A DNA stretch of 22,832 nucleotides from Lachnospiraceae bacterium (GTDB lineage Bacteria; Bacillota_A; Clostridia; Lachnospirales; Lachnospiraceae): NCBI GenBank assembly GCA_028694115.1, contig JAQUUB010000068.1, positions 1 through 22,832 on the forward strand, given 5' to 3'. A model generated the notes under the pieces. It had not been told where the DNA came from. It was given only the letters and a program-made list of their open reading frames with translations, and searched no databases. The position numbers and the translations under genes were made by a program. Numbering within the stretch: position 1 is the stretch's first letter; every line of letters starts with the position of its first letter. Below, piece by piece: positions 1-7,598 of the stretch.

Positions 1-2
1 AA

Positions 3-89
3 GCCACCGCCACCCGTGCCGCCAACCTGTTAGGCTGGTGCCTTATCGTAACCGCCGCCACCGCCTGGTACATAAACCACCTGGTGTAG
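3..89 (+). CDS. C-terminal end of an unidentified upstream gene (partial)
   Basis: The frame starting at base 3 is open from the window edge to a TAG at 87-89 and encodes 28 residues. The last 20 or so are strongly hydrophobic (LLGWCLIVTAATAWYINHLV), like a C-terminal membrane segment. A strong terminator begins 7 bp after the stop, which supports this as the true end of a gene. The other two forward frames give proline- or arginine-rich peptides that look unlike protein. The family cannot be identified from so short a tail. Confidence 0.5.
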   Translation, partial: ATATRAANLLGWCLIVTAATAWYINHLV

Positions 90-95
90 GCATCT

Positions 96-128
96 AATCC
101 CTTCCGTACCCACGGAGGGGATTTTTTG
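96..128 (+). terminator. Rho-independent terminator of the upstream gene
   Basis: AATCCCTTCCGT (96-107) pairs with ACGGAGGGGATT (112-123), a 12-bp stem with one G-T wobble and the four-base loop ACCC, running straight into a T-tract (122-127). It lies just after the TAG at 87-89, so it separates the upstream transcript from the polysaccharide locus. Confidence 0.85.
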
Positions 129-724
129 TGTCAAGTTTTTCCGTATACCCCCAACCACTCCCCTGCCATAGCAAGCCCTCCGTACACCCCTTCTACGTAA
201 ATTTTCCCTTAAGTGAAAAAAAAACTTCCCTTAAGGATAAAAAAAAGTATACTTAAGGGAAAATTTTGCCACCCTTAACAAAAAATTCACAACAAAATCG
301 CGCGGAAACGTTTATATATATAAAAAAAAGGGCCATCTTTGCCAACAAATTACAAAAACAGGAAAAAACGCTACAAAACAGTCCGTTACCTGTACAAAGA
401 GTTACTCCACTGGGAGTGACGAACCCTTGGTATAATAACCCACAAGCTCAAGACACAATGAAATCCGTAACACCAGCCCCATCAACCGAGGGCTTTGATC
501 GTTGCCCGGCAGCAGCATGTATTGCAGTCCCGGGCCAAACAAAATCAAATAACGTACAAACCAACCACCCGGCCCGTCCCAACAGACAGCCCGGCAGCAT
601 CTGCGCTGAAACCTTACCATGGGTTTGAGGCGGAGAGGTGTGTTTATACTAATTATAACTACAAAAGTATCGATATAGTAAGATGGTTTGATAAATCATC
701 ATCTGACTATTGATAATAAAAAAT
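129..724. other. Gene-free leader of the polysaccharide locus
   Basis: About 600 bp without a convincing gene. It holds an AT-rich part with repeated CCCTTAAG elements (199-266), a small hairpin at 401-420 (GTTACTCC / GGAGTGAC), and a GC-richer stretch from about 440 to 630. Within that stretch GCCCGGCAGCA occurs twice (504-514 and 589-599), and GCCCGG/CCGGGC arms could fold. I found no clean TTTG-N19-TAnnTTTG promoter. The best approximation is TTTA (311-314), 19 bp, CATCTTTG (334-341), with a mismatch in each box. The leader may be long and untranslated, as in other Bacteroides capsule loci, but the sequence does not prove it. Confidence 0.5.
199..266. repeat. 16-bp perfect inverted repeat with a third internal copy of the core
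   Basis: AAATTTTCCCTTAAGT (199-214) and ACTTAAGGGAAAATTT (251-266) are exact reverse complements separated by 36 bp. A third core copy, TTCCCTTAAG (225-234), lies between them in the same orientation as the left arm. The right arm could therefore pair either with the left arm (16 bp) or with the middle copy (9-10 bp). The core CTTAAG is itself palindromic. It could be a repeated protein-binding site or a switchable hairpin. Confidence 0.7.
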
Positions 725-2260
725 ATGGCAATAAATCAACTTAAAGCAGGAGCTTTTCTATCATACGTAGTTCTAGGGATAAATAATATCGTTGGTTTAC
801 TATACACTCCCTATATGCTTCGCATGATGGGACAATCGGAATATGGATTATATTCATTAGTTGCCTCAGTTATTGCATATCTTACAATATTAGATTTAGG
901 GTTTGGAAACGCAATAATTAGATATACAGCTAAATTTAGAGCTGAAGGAAAAACAGAGGAACAATATTCAATGTTTGGGATGTTCATAAGATTATACTCA
1001 ATTATTGGAATTCTTGCTTTTTTGGCAGGTTTAGGATTGTACTTCAATGTGGATAATTTATTTGGAGCCACCATGTCTGTAGATGAATTGGATAAAGCAC
1101 GAACCATGATGTTACTCATGACTTTCAACCTTGCCATAACATTTCCATTTAGCATATTTGGTTCAATAATTACTGCTTACGAAAATTTTGTATTCCAAAA
1201 AGTAGTCAATATAGTCCGAATTATATTAAACACAGTTGTCATGATTGTGTTATTAGAATTAGGATATCGTGCTGTTGGAATGGTTATACTTGTAACGATT
1301 TTAAATATTACTACACTTCTTATTAACTTTTGGTATTGCAAATATAAAATAAAAATAAAAATCTATTTTCGTAAATTCGATTTAAGATTTTTAAAGGAAG
1401 TTTCAGCCTATTCTTTTTACATATTTTTGGCTGTCATTATTGACAGAGTCTATTGGAGTACCGGGCAATTTGTTTTGGGGGCCTTCGTTGGAACCGCTGC
1501 TGTTTCAGTATTTGCAGTAGCTATTCAATTAGAAATGATGTATATGAGTTTTTCCACAGCCATTTCAGGTGTTTTTCTTCCTAAAGTTACCGCTATGGCA
1601 ACCAATGAAAAATCACCAAAAGCTATATCTGATTTGTTCATACGTACCGGAAGAATACAATATATCGTATTGTCGTTTATACTTACGGGGTTTATACTTT
1701 TTGGCAAACAGTTTATTAACTTATGGGCTGGTCCAGGATATGAAGACGCATACACGATTGCATTGTTATTTTTTATACCACTAACTATACCTTTAATTCA
1801 AAATTTAGGGATTACAATCCTACAAGCAAGAAATCAAATGAAATTTAGGTCTTTATTATATTTTGTAATTGCTTTTTTAAGTTTATTATTACAAATTCCT
1901 CTTGCAAAATTATTTGGAGGAATTGGTTGTGCGATTGGTATATCTGGAGCGTTAGTTGCTGGTCAAATAATCGCTATGAACATTTACTATTACAAGAAAC
2001 AAGGTATAAACATCCCATTATTTTGGAAAGAAATTGGTAAAATGTCTTTAACCCCGCTGCTTCTAGGAGTTGTTTTTTTTTATCTGACAACCCATATTAC
2101 GTTAGACACTGTTTCTAAATTAGGATTCTGTATATTAGTTTTCACACTCATTTATATTCCTTCTTTTTGGCTTACGAGCATGAATAAAAACGAAAAAGAT
2201 CTAATATCTTCTCCATTAAAAAAAATAAATATTTATTTCAGGAAGAAAGTAATTCAATAA
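725..2260 (+). CDS. wzx: Wzx-type polysaccharide repeat-unit flippase
   Basis: An integral membrane protein of 511 residues, the usual size for Wzx flippases of the polysaccharide transport/MATE-like superfamily. These move undecaprenyl-diphosphate-linked repeat units across the inner membrane. Nearly the whole chain is hydrophobic segments with short basic loops, consistent with 12-14 helices. The N-terminal region (SYVVLGINNIVGLLYTPYML, then GQSEYGLYSL and LDLGFGNAIIRY) is characteristic of the family. I chose ATG 725 rather than an in-frame TTG at 710 because ATG is the normal start and MAINQLKAG begins right before the first helix. It is the first gene after the long leader and very AT-rich. 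The gene 50 bp downstream reads the same way. Wzx sequences diverge greatly, so substrate specificity cannot be inferred. Confidence 0.93.
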   Translation: MAINQLKAGAFLSYVVLGINNIVGLLYTPYMLRMMGQSEYGLYSLVASVIAYLTILDLGFGNAIIRYTAKFRAEGKTEEQYSMFGMFIRLYSIIGILAFLAGLGLYFNVDNLFGATMSVDELDKARTMMLLMTFNLAITFPFSIFGSIITAYENFVFQKVVNIVRIILNTVVMIVLLELGYRAVGMVILVTILNITTLLINFWYCKYKIKIKIYFRKFDLRFLKEVSAYSFYIFLAVIIDRVYWSTGQFVLGAFVGTAAVSVFAVAIQLEMMYMSFSTAISGVFLPKVTAMATNEKSPKAISDLFIRTGRIQYIVLSFILTGFILFGKQFINLWAGPGYEDAYTIALLFFIPLTIPLIQNLGITILQARNQMKFRSLLYFVIAFLSLLLQIPLAKLFGGIGCAIGISGALVAGQIIAMNIYYYKKQGINIPLFWKEIGKMSLTPLLLGVVFFYLTTHITLDTVSKLGFCILVFTLIYIPSFWLTSMNKNEKDLISSPLKKINIYFRKKVIQ

Positions 2261-2310
2261 GATATTATGAGAAATCATTTATCAATATTTATTTTTAAAC
2301 AAATAGCAAA

Positions 2311-3684
2311 ATGAATAATACATCCAAAGTTATAGACCTTGTAGTAAAAAATGATTTATGTATAGGGTGTGGACTTTGTACTTATAAATGTCCAAATAAG
2401 GCAATAGAAATGAAGTGGAACGAATATGGGTTCATTACTCCAGTTCTATCAGGTTCTTGCGACAATGACGGAAGTTGTCTTTCTGTTTGTCCATTTAATC
2501 CTTTCCCAGCAGAAGAAGTCAAAACAGAAGATGAACTTGCAAATATTTTTCTTAATGAAGCGCCAAATCATCATCCTAAGATTGGCAAATATTATGGATT
2601 ATATGCCGGCTATTCAAACGAATTTAGAAAGACCTCTTCGTCGGGAGGAATTGCAACCTTTGTTCTTTCTGAATTACTTGAACAGAAAATTGTTAATTAC
2701 ATTTTTTCAGTAAAGGAATCATCAAGTCCAGAGAGTCATTACGAATACGCAATTAGCAAAACTAAAGATGAATTAATTGCTGGGGCTAAGACCAGATACT
2801 ATCCAGTCACTCTAGCAACAGTGTTTTCTGAAATTGACAAAATAGACGGGAGCATTGCAATTGTGGGAGTTGGCTGTTTTATTAAAGCAATTAGACTTGC
2901 CCAACATACAAATCCAGAATTAAAAACAAAAATTAAATTTTTAGTTGGGATTATATGTGGGGGTGTAAAAAGTCGGTTTTTCACAGAATACCTAGCAAAT
3001 AGAGCAGGTGTCCCAACAGATCTTTATTACAAACCAGAGTTCAGAATAAAAGATTTAAATAGTACAGCCTCCGACTATTCATTTGGATGTTTTAACAAAA
3101 AAACAAATGAATTTAAATCAATAAAAATGCGTAGAGTTGGAGACATGTGGGGAACAGGTCTTTTCAAAAACAATGCATGCGATTTCTGTGATGATGTAAC
3201 AACAGAATTAGCAGACATATCACTTGGTGATGCTTGGCTTCAGCCCTATGTAAATGAAGGACACGGCTCTAATGTAATTGTTACAAGATCAATTCTAGCA
3301 GAAAATATTCTTGATATTGGAATTAGATCCAAACAGCTAAATTTGAATACTCTAGAAAAATCTATTTTTCTTTCATCCCAACAAGGGAGTTTTAATCATA
3401 GGCATGATGGTCTAAAATATAGAATATCTAAAAGTAGAGAAAAGGGAGTATCAATCCCTGAAAAAAGAAATAGTAATATCGATATAACAATTGACTTTAA
3501 ATTTGTTCAAAAAGCTAGAATGATTATCAGGAAAAAGAGTCTTGAAACTTGGAAGTCAAACACACACCTCAGTTCATTTACAAAAGAGATGCATAGTGAT
3601 CTTATATTACTACGAAGAAAAACGATAATATATCACTACAGAAAAAAAATATTCTACAAAATAAGGAAGATACTTAACCTATAA
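2311..3684 (+). CDS. Iron-sulfur protein, F420 hydrogenase/dehydrogenase beta-subunit-like
   Basis: A 457-residue protein with an N-terminal ferredoxin-like domain and the long C-terminal domain of the F420 hydrogenase/dehydrogenase beta-subunit family. The first cluster motif is complete: C17-x2-C20-x2-C23-x3-C27-P. The second is altered: C50-x5-C56-x3-C60-P, three cysteines instead of C-x2-C-x2-C-x3-C. Downstream family landmarks are TSSSGG (near residue 110), AGAKTRYYPV, GVGCFIKA (where homologues often have GTPCQ), GIICGG, and CDFCDD...ADISLGDAW. Such proteins are common in Bacteroidota capsule loci beside pyruvyl transferase-like genes, but their reaction is unknown; a redox step on a sugar or lipid-linked intermediate is a guess. 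Here the likely partner (7599-8660) is separated from it by the CapEFG cassette. The C-terminal tail is basic (RRKTIIYHYRKKIFYKIRK), possibly for membrane association. Confidence 0.85.
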   Translation: MNNTSKVIDLVVKNDLCIGCGLCTYKCPNKAIEMKWNEYGFITPVLSGSCDNDGSCLSVCPFNPFPAEEVKTEDELANIFLNEAPNHHPKIGKYYGLYAGYSNEFRKTSSSGGIATFVLSELLEQKIVNYIFSVKESSSPESHYEYAISKTKDELIAGAKTRYYPVTLATVFSEIDKIDGSIAIVGVGCFIKAIRLAQHTNPELKTKIKFLVGIICGGVKSRFFTEYLANRAGVPTDLYYKPEFRIKDLNSTASDYSFGCFNKKTNEFKSIKMRRVGDMWGTGLFKNNACDFCDDVTTELADISLGDAWLQPYVNEGHGSNVIVTRSILAENILDIGIRSKQLNLNTLEKSIFLSSQQGSFNHRHDGLKYRISKSREKGVSIPEKRNSNIDITIDFKFVQKARMIIRKKSLETWKSNTHLSSFTKEMHSDLILLRRKTIIYHYRKKIFYKIRKILNL

Positions 3685-3718
3685 CCTACATAAGTCTAAT
3701 CTGAAATAATAAAAGTTT

Positions 3719-4792
3719 ATGAGTATATTCAAAGATAAAGTCCTGTTGATAACAGGTGGAACAGGCAGTTTCGGTAATGCGGTACTTCGCAGATTCCTTG
3801 ATTCTGATATCAAAGAGATTCGTATTTTCAGTCGCGACGAAAAGAAGCAAGATGATATGCGTCATCGGTTGCAAAACCCTAAAGTAAAATTCTATATTGG
3901 CAACGTTCGGGATAAGGACAGTGTGGATGTAGCTATGCGTGGTGTAGATTACGTATTTGCTGCTGCAGCACTAAAGCAAGTCCCAAGTTGTGAATTCTTT
4001 CCCATGGAAGCCACCCGCACCAATGTACTGGGAACTGGCAATGTATTGGAAAGTGCCATTCAGCACGGTGTTAAGAATGTTGTTGTACTCTCTACGGATA
4101 AAGCAGCCTATCCCATCAATGCAATGGGTATTTCAAAGGCTTTGATGGAAAAGGTTGCTATAGCTAAAGGACGAGAACTGGGAGAAGATGCCACAACAAC
4201 GATCTGTTGTACTCGTTATGGAAACGTAATGGCAAGTCGGGGATCTGTTATCCCTCTTTGGGTGGAGCAAATAATGGATGGAAAGCCCATCACTATCACG
4301 GACCCGAACATGACTCGTTTTATGATGACCTTGGACGATGCCGTTGATTTGGTAATCTATGCCTTTACTAATGGACATAATGGGGACCTGTTTGTTCAGA
4401 AAGCACCGGCAGCAACGTTGGAGACCTTAACCATTGCACTAAAGGAAATCTATGCGAAGGTAGACCCTAAGTATGGTGAGACTGAAGTGAAGGTGATTGG
4501 AACTCGTCATGGAGAAAAACTCTATGAAACATTGGTAACCCGCGAGGAGATGGCGAAAGCAATCGATATGGGTAATTATTACCGCATTCCTTGCGATACC
4601 CGCGACTTGAACTACAATAAGTTCTTTACTGAAGGTAGCGAAGAGGTATCAAAGATAGAAGATTATCACTCTCACAATACTGCCCGTCTGGATGTAGAAG
4701 GAATGAAGGAGCAGCTGATGCGTCTTCGTTTTATCCAGGAAGATCTGGGCATCATCAACAAGGCGCAAGCGCGTGAAATTAGATCAGAATAA
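3719..4792 (+). CDS. capE: UDP-GlcNAc 4,6-dehydratase/5-epimerase, first step to UDP-L-FucNAc
   Basis: An extended short-chain dehydrogenase/reductase of 357 residues. It has the NAD(P)-binding motif GGTGSFG (13-19), then SRDEKKQ, the CapD/CapE-type AALKQVPSCEFFP, and STDKAAYPINAMGISKALME (125-144). At the catalytic position there is M136-x3-K140, not the usual Y-x3-K. This methionine form is characteristic of inverting CapE-type enzymes, which convert UDP-GlcNAc to the 4-keto-6-deoxy-L-arabino sugar. D127 and K128 complete the conserved active-site segment. RHGEKLYETL in the C-terminal part is also typical. CapF and CapG follow at 6 and 9 bp, so the three form one cassette. Base composition is visibly less AT-rich than the two genes upstream, suggesting separate acquisition. 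Confidence 0.95.
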   Translation: MSIFKDKVLLITGGTGSFGNAVLRRFLDSDIKEIRIFSRDEKKQDDMRHRLQNPKVKFYIGNVRDKDSVDVAMRGVDYVFAAAALKQVPSCEFFPMEATRTNVLGTGNVLESAIQHGVKNVVVLSTDKAAYPINAMGISKALMEKVAIAKGRELGEDATTTICCTRYGNVMASRGSVIPLWVEQIMDGKPITITDPNMTRFMMTLDDAVDLVIYAFTNGHNGDLFVQKAPAATLETLTIALKEIYAKVDPKYGETEVKVIGTRHGEKLYETLVTREEMAKAIDMGNYYRIPCDTRDLNYNKFFTEGSEEVSKIEDYHSHNTARLDVEGMKEQLMRLRFIQEDLGIINKAQAREIRSE

Positions 4793-4798
4793 TTTAGT

Positions 4799-6007
4799 AT
4801 GAAGATATTAGTTACAGGTGCTAAAGGGTTTGTTGGAAGAAATCTGTGTGCACAATTACAAAATATAAAAGAGGGTAAAGCTCGCTTCTACGGTGATATT
4901 ACGGTAGATGCCGTTTTTGAATACGACATGGATTCAACTCCGGAGGAATTGGATGCATGGTGCAAGGAAGCCGACTTCGTATTCAATCTGGCGGGCGTAA
5001 ACAGACCCAAAGAACAGGAAGAATTTATGACTGGAAACTTTGGCTTTGCTTCTACCCTACTGGATACATTGAGAAAACACGGCAACAATTGTCCCGTAAT
5101 GCTTTCATCTTCTCAGCAGGCCTCATTGACCGGACGATTCGGCAACTCCGAATATGGACGTAGCAAAAAGGCTGGCGAAGACCTGTTCTTTACCTATGGT
5201 GTTGAGACTGGAGCAAAAGTACTTGTATATCGTTTCCCCAATCTGTTTGGCAAATGGTGTAAGCCAAACTATAACAGTGCGGTAGCTACATTTTGCAACA
5301 ATATAGCAAACGACCTGCCTATCCAGGTAAATGATCCCTCGGTAGAACTGGAATTACTCTACATAGATGATCTGGTAAATGGAATGATTGCTGCATTGAA
5401 AGGCGAGGAACAGCATTGCGAATTCGATGGAATTGATGCCATTCTTAAAGAAGACGGCCGTTATTGTGTGGTGCCAACCACACACAAAGTAACACTGGGT
5501 GAGATTGTTTCTTTACTTGAATCATTCAGGAACCAACCCGATACCCTAGTGATGCCTGAGATTCCGAACAACAGTTTTGCAAAGAAACTCTATTCAACCT
5601 ACTTGAGCTATCTTCCCAAAGAAAAGGTATGCTTTCCTTTAAAGATGAATGTGGATGAAAGAGGTTCCTTTACCGAGCTACTCAAAACTGGAAACTGTGG
5701 TCAGTTTTCTGTTAATATCTCAAAGCCCGGAATTACCAAAGGACAACATTGGCACAATAGCAAATGGGAATTCTTTATTGTAGTATCCGGTCGCGGACTA
5801 ATACAAGAGAGAAAAGTTGGATGCGATGAAGTCCTGAATTTTGAAGTGAGTGGCGACAAGATTGAAGCGATACACATGCTTCCGGGTTACACCCACAACA
5901 TCATTAATCTTTCCGAAACGGAAGATCTGGTAACCGTGATGTGGGCGAACGAAAGTTTTGATCCGAACCGACCTGACACCTATTTCGAACCTGTAGCTTC
6001 TAAATAA
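4799..6007 (+). CDS. capF: Bifunctional C3-epimerase/C4-reductase (SDR plus cupin), second step to UDP-L-FucNAc
   Basis: A two-domain protein of 402 residues. The N-terminal SDR domain has the nucleotide-binding motif GAKGFVG (7-13), NLAGVNRP, and a Y119-x3-K123 catalytic pair, and would reduce the 4-keto group with NADPH. The C-terminal cupin (about 285-395) has the metal site H317-x-H319-x4-E324 and a later H366 in PGYTHNI, matching the zinc-bound epimerase cupin of Staphylococcus aureus CapF. By family knowledge the cupin epimerises C3 of the CapE product and the SDR domain reduces C4, giving UDP-N-acetyl-L-6-deoxytalosamine (UDP-L-pneumosamine). CapE lies 6 bp upstream and CapG 9 bp downstream. 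All visible key residues are intact. Confidence 0.95.
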   Translation: MKILVTGAKGFVGRNLCAQLQNIKEGKARFYGDITVDAVFEYDMDSTPEELDAWCKEADFVFNLAGVNRPKEQEEFMTGNFGFASTLLDTLRKHGNNCPVMLSSSQQASLTGRFGNSEYGRSKKAGEDLFFTYGVETGAKVLVYRFPNLFGKWCKPNYNSAVATFCNNIANDLPIQVNDPSVELELLYIDDLVNGMIAALKGEEQHCEFDGIDAILKEDGRYCVVPTTHKVTLGEIVSLLESFRNQPDTLVMPEIPNNSFAKKLYSTYLSYLPKEKVCFPLKMNVDERGSFTELLKTGNCGQFSVNISKPGITKGQHWHNSKWEFFIVVSGRGLIQERKVGCDEVLNFEVSGDKIEAIHMLPGYTHNIINLSETEDLVTVMWANESFDPNRPDTYFEPVASK

Positions 6008-6016
6008 TATACAAAC

Positions 6017-7198
6017 ATGGAATTAAGAACGGATTATAGCGAAATAAAGTTTGAAGAAAACGGCAAACTTAAGCTCCTTATTATAGTTGGCACCCGACCG
6101 GAGATTATACGTTTAGCTGCGGTTATTAATAAGTGCCGTATTTACTTTGATACCATTCTGGCTCATACAGGTCAAAATTACGATTATAACCTGAACGGAG
6201 TATTCTTCAAGGACCTTAAACTAAAAGATCCGGAAGTATACATGGATGCAGTCGGCGACGATCTGGGAGCAACCATGGGAAATATTATCAATGCATCTTA
6301 CAAGTTGATGGCTGAGATTAAGCCCGATGCCGTATTGGTTCTGGGCGACACCAATTCCTGTTTGAGTGTAATTGGAGCGAAGCGTCTGCACATTCCGATC
6401 TTCCACATGGAAGCTGGTAACCGTTGCAAAGACGAATGTCTGCCTGAAGAGACCAATCGCCGCATCGTAGATATCATTTCTGATGTAAATATGGCTTACT
6501 CAGAACATGCCCGTCGTTACCTGGCTGATTGCGGACTTCCAAAAGAACGTACCTACGTAACTGGTTCACCCATGGCTGAAGTACTGCATAACAACCTGGC
6601 AGAGATTGAGGCAAGCGATGTACATCAACGCCTGGGCCTCGAAAAAGGAAAATACATTCTATTGAGTGCCCATCGTGAAGAGAACATTGATACAGAGAAG
6701 AACTTCCTTTCGTTGTTCAACGCCATCAACGCCATGGCAGAGAAATACAACATGCCAATCCTCTACAGCTGCCACCCACGTTCACGCAACCGTTTAGCGG
6801 CAAGTGGATTCAAGTTAGATAAGCGTGTCATCCAGCAGGAACCCATGGGATTCCACGACTACAACTGCCTTCAGATGAATGCCTTTGCAGTAGTATCCGA
6901 TAGTGGCACCCTCCCGGAAGAATCAAGTTTCTTCACAAGTGTAGGCCATCCATTCCCTGCCATCTGCATCCGGACTTCTACAGAACGTCCCGAAGCACTG
7001 GACAAAGCTGTATTCGTAATAGCAGGTATCGATGAAAAGTCATTGCTTCAAGCAGTAGATACAGCTGTTGAGCTTTGTAAGGATGGCAACCATGGCATAC
7101 CTGTACCTGATTATACAGACGAAAATGTCTCAACTAAAGTAGTTAAGATTATTCAGTCTTATACGGGTATTGTAGATAAAATGGTTTGGAGAAAGTAA
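6017..7198 (+). CDS. capG: UDP-N-acetyl-sugar 2-epimerase, final step to UDP-L-FucNAc
   Basis: A 393-residue cytoplasmic GT-B-fold epimerase of the WecB/CapG family. Visible landmarks in order are GTRPEIIRLA (25-34), HTGQNYDYNLN (50-60), GDTNS with D111, HMEAGNRCKDECLPEETNRR (130-149), SAHREEN (217-223), CHPRSRNRL (252-260) and SDSGTLPEE (294-302). The acidic residues D111, E132 and E145 and H219 fit the known catalytic and substrate-binding positions. WecB alone would make UDP-ManNAc. Linkage to CapE and CapF, and the CRCKDE/NRCKDE-type sequence of CapG-like enzymes, point to 2-epimerisation of UDP-L-pneumosamine to UDP-L-FucNAc. The start MELRTDYSEIKFEENGKLKL gives an N-terminal extension before the first strand. 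The gene is followed by a roughly 400-bp gap, so the cassette ends here. Confidence 0.93.
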   Translation: MELRTDYSEIKFEENGKLKLLIIVGTRPEIIRLAAVINKCRIYFDTILAHTGQNYDYNLNGVFFKDLKLKDPEVYMDAVGDDLGATMGNIINASYKLMAEIKPDAVLVLGDTNSCLSVIGAKRLHIPIFHMEAGNRCKDECLPEETNRRIVDIISDVNMAYSEHARRYLADCGLPKERTYVTGSPMAEVLHNNLAEIEASDVHQRLGLEKGKYILLSAHREENIDTEKNFLSLFNAINAMAEKYNMPILYSCHPRSRNRLAASGFKLDKRVIQQEPMGFHDYNCLQMNAFAVVSDSGTLPEESSFFTSVGHPFPAICIRTSTERPEALDKAVFVIAGIDEKSLLQAVDTAVELCKDGNHGIPVPDYTDENVSTKVVKIIQSYTGIVDKMVWRK

Positions 7199-7216
7199 AA
7201 GTGCTATACGTACTAA

Positions 7217-7597
7217 ATAATATTCATTCAATTGTATATGAATTTTTCTTGTAGAAAAGTCTTAATTATGCAGTTTTTTGAAAAAAAATCATGGAAAAAG
7301 CTGAATATTGAACGTTCACCAAAAGAATTATGCCCAAAATGGATGAAGAAAAGGGTATAAGTCTAGTTTTATTTTATACAAAAAAAGAGGCAAAATATAT
7401 TAAAACAATTAATAATATCTTATTCTGATACTAAATATGACACTTGTACACCATATAAAGCCTGTATAACTAGCAGTACAAATGAGTCACATAATATTTG
7501 TGATTTTTTGGAAGAGTACGGTAAAATAGGGATAAATGTGTTTTTTCGAATCAGAGCTGCAAAACATCCTTTTATAAAGCTAATCATAAGACACTAA
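7217..7597 (+). pseudogene. Possible remnant of a small or truncated gene, unidentified
   Basis: The 400 bp between capG and the next gene hold one forward frame that is open except for two nearby stops (TAA 7358-7360, TAG 7364-7366). The first part could begin at ATG 7238 and gives a 40-residue basic peptide ending CPKWMKKRV. After the stops the same frame runs 76 codons, with CTPYKACITSSTNESHN and then LEEYGKIGINVFFRIRAAKH, to TAA 7595-7597, just before the next ATG at 7599. That position, ending right against the next gene, is where a broken operon gene would lie. I recognise no family. AT-rich non-coding DNA can stay open this long by chance, so the call is tentative. Confidence 0.3.
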
Positions 7598-7598
7598 C

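Noticed and set aside
199..266. Invertible promoter segment of the Bacteroides phase-variation type
   Set aside because: The 36 bp between the arms contain no TTTG or TAnnTTTG box and are too short to hold a promoter. No recombinase gene is visible in the window.
428..441. GGTATAAT as a sigma70-type -10 box
   Set aside because: Bacteroidota primary sigma uses TAnnTTTG rather than TATAAT, and no matching upstream box is present.
266..628. 120-codon forward frame in the leader, with an overlapping reverse frame at 402-620
   Set aside because: It needs a TTG start, has proline- and glutamine-rich random-looking composition and no recognisable domain. The overlapping reverse frame is no better.
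710..724. Upstream TTG start for the flippase
   Set aside because: ATG 725 is in frame, fits the family N-terminus, and TTG starts are rare here.
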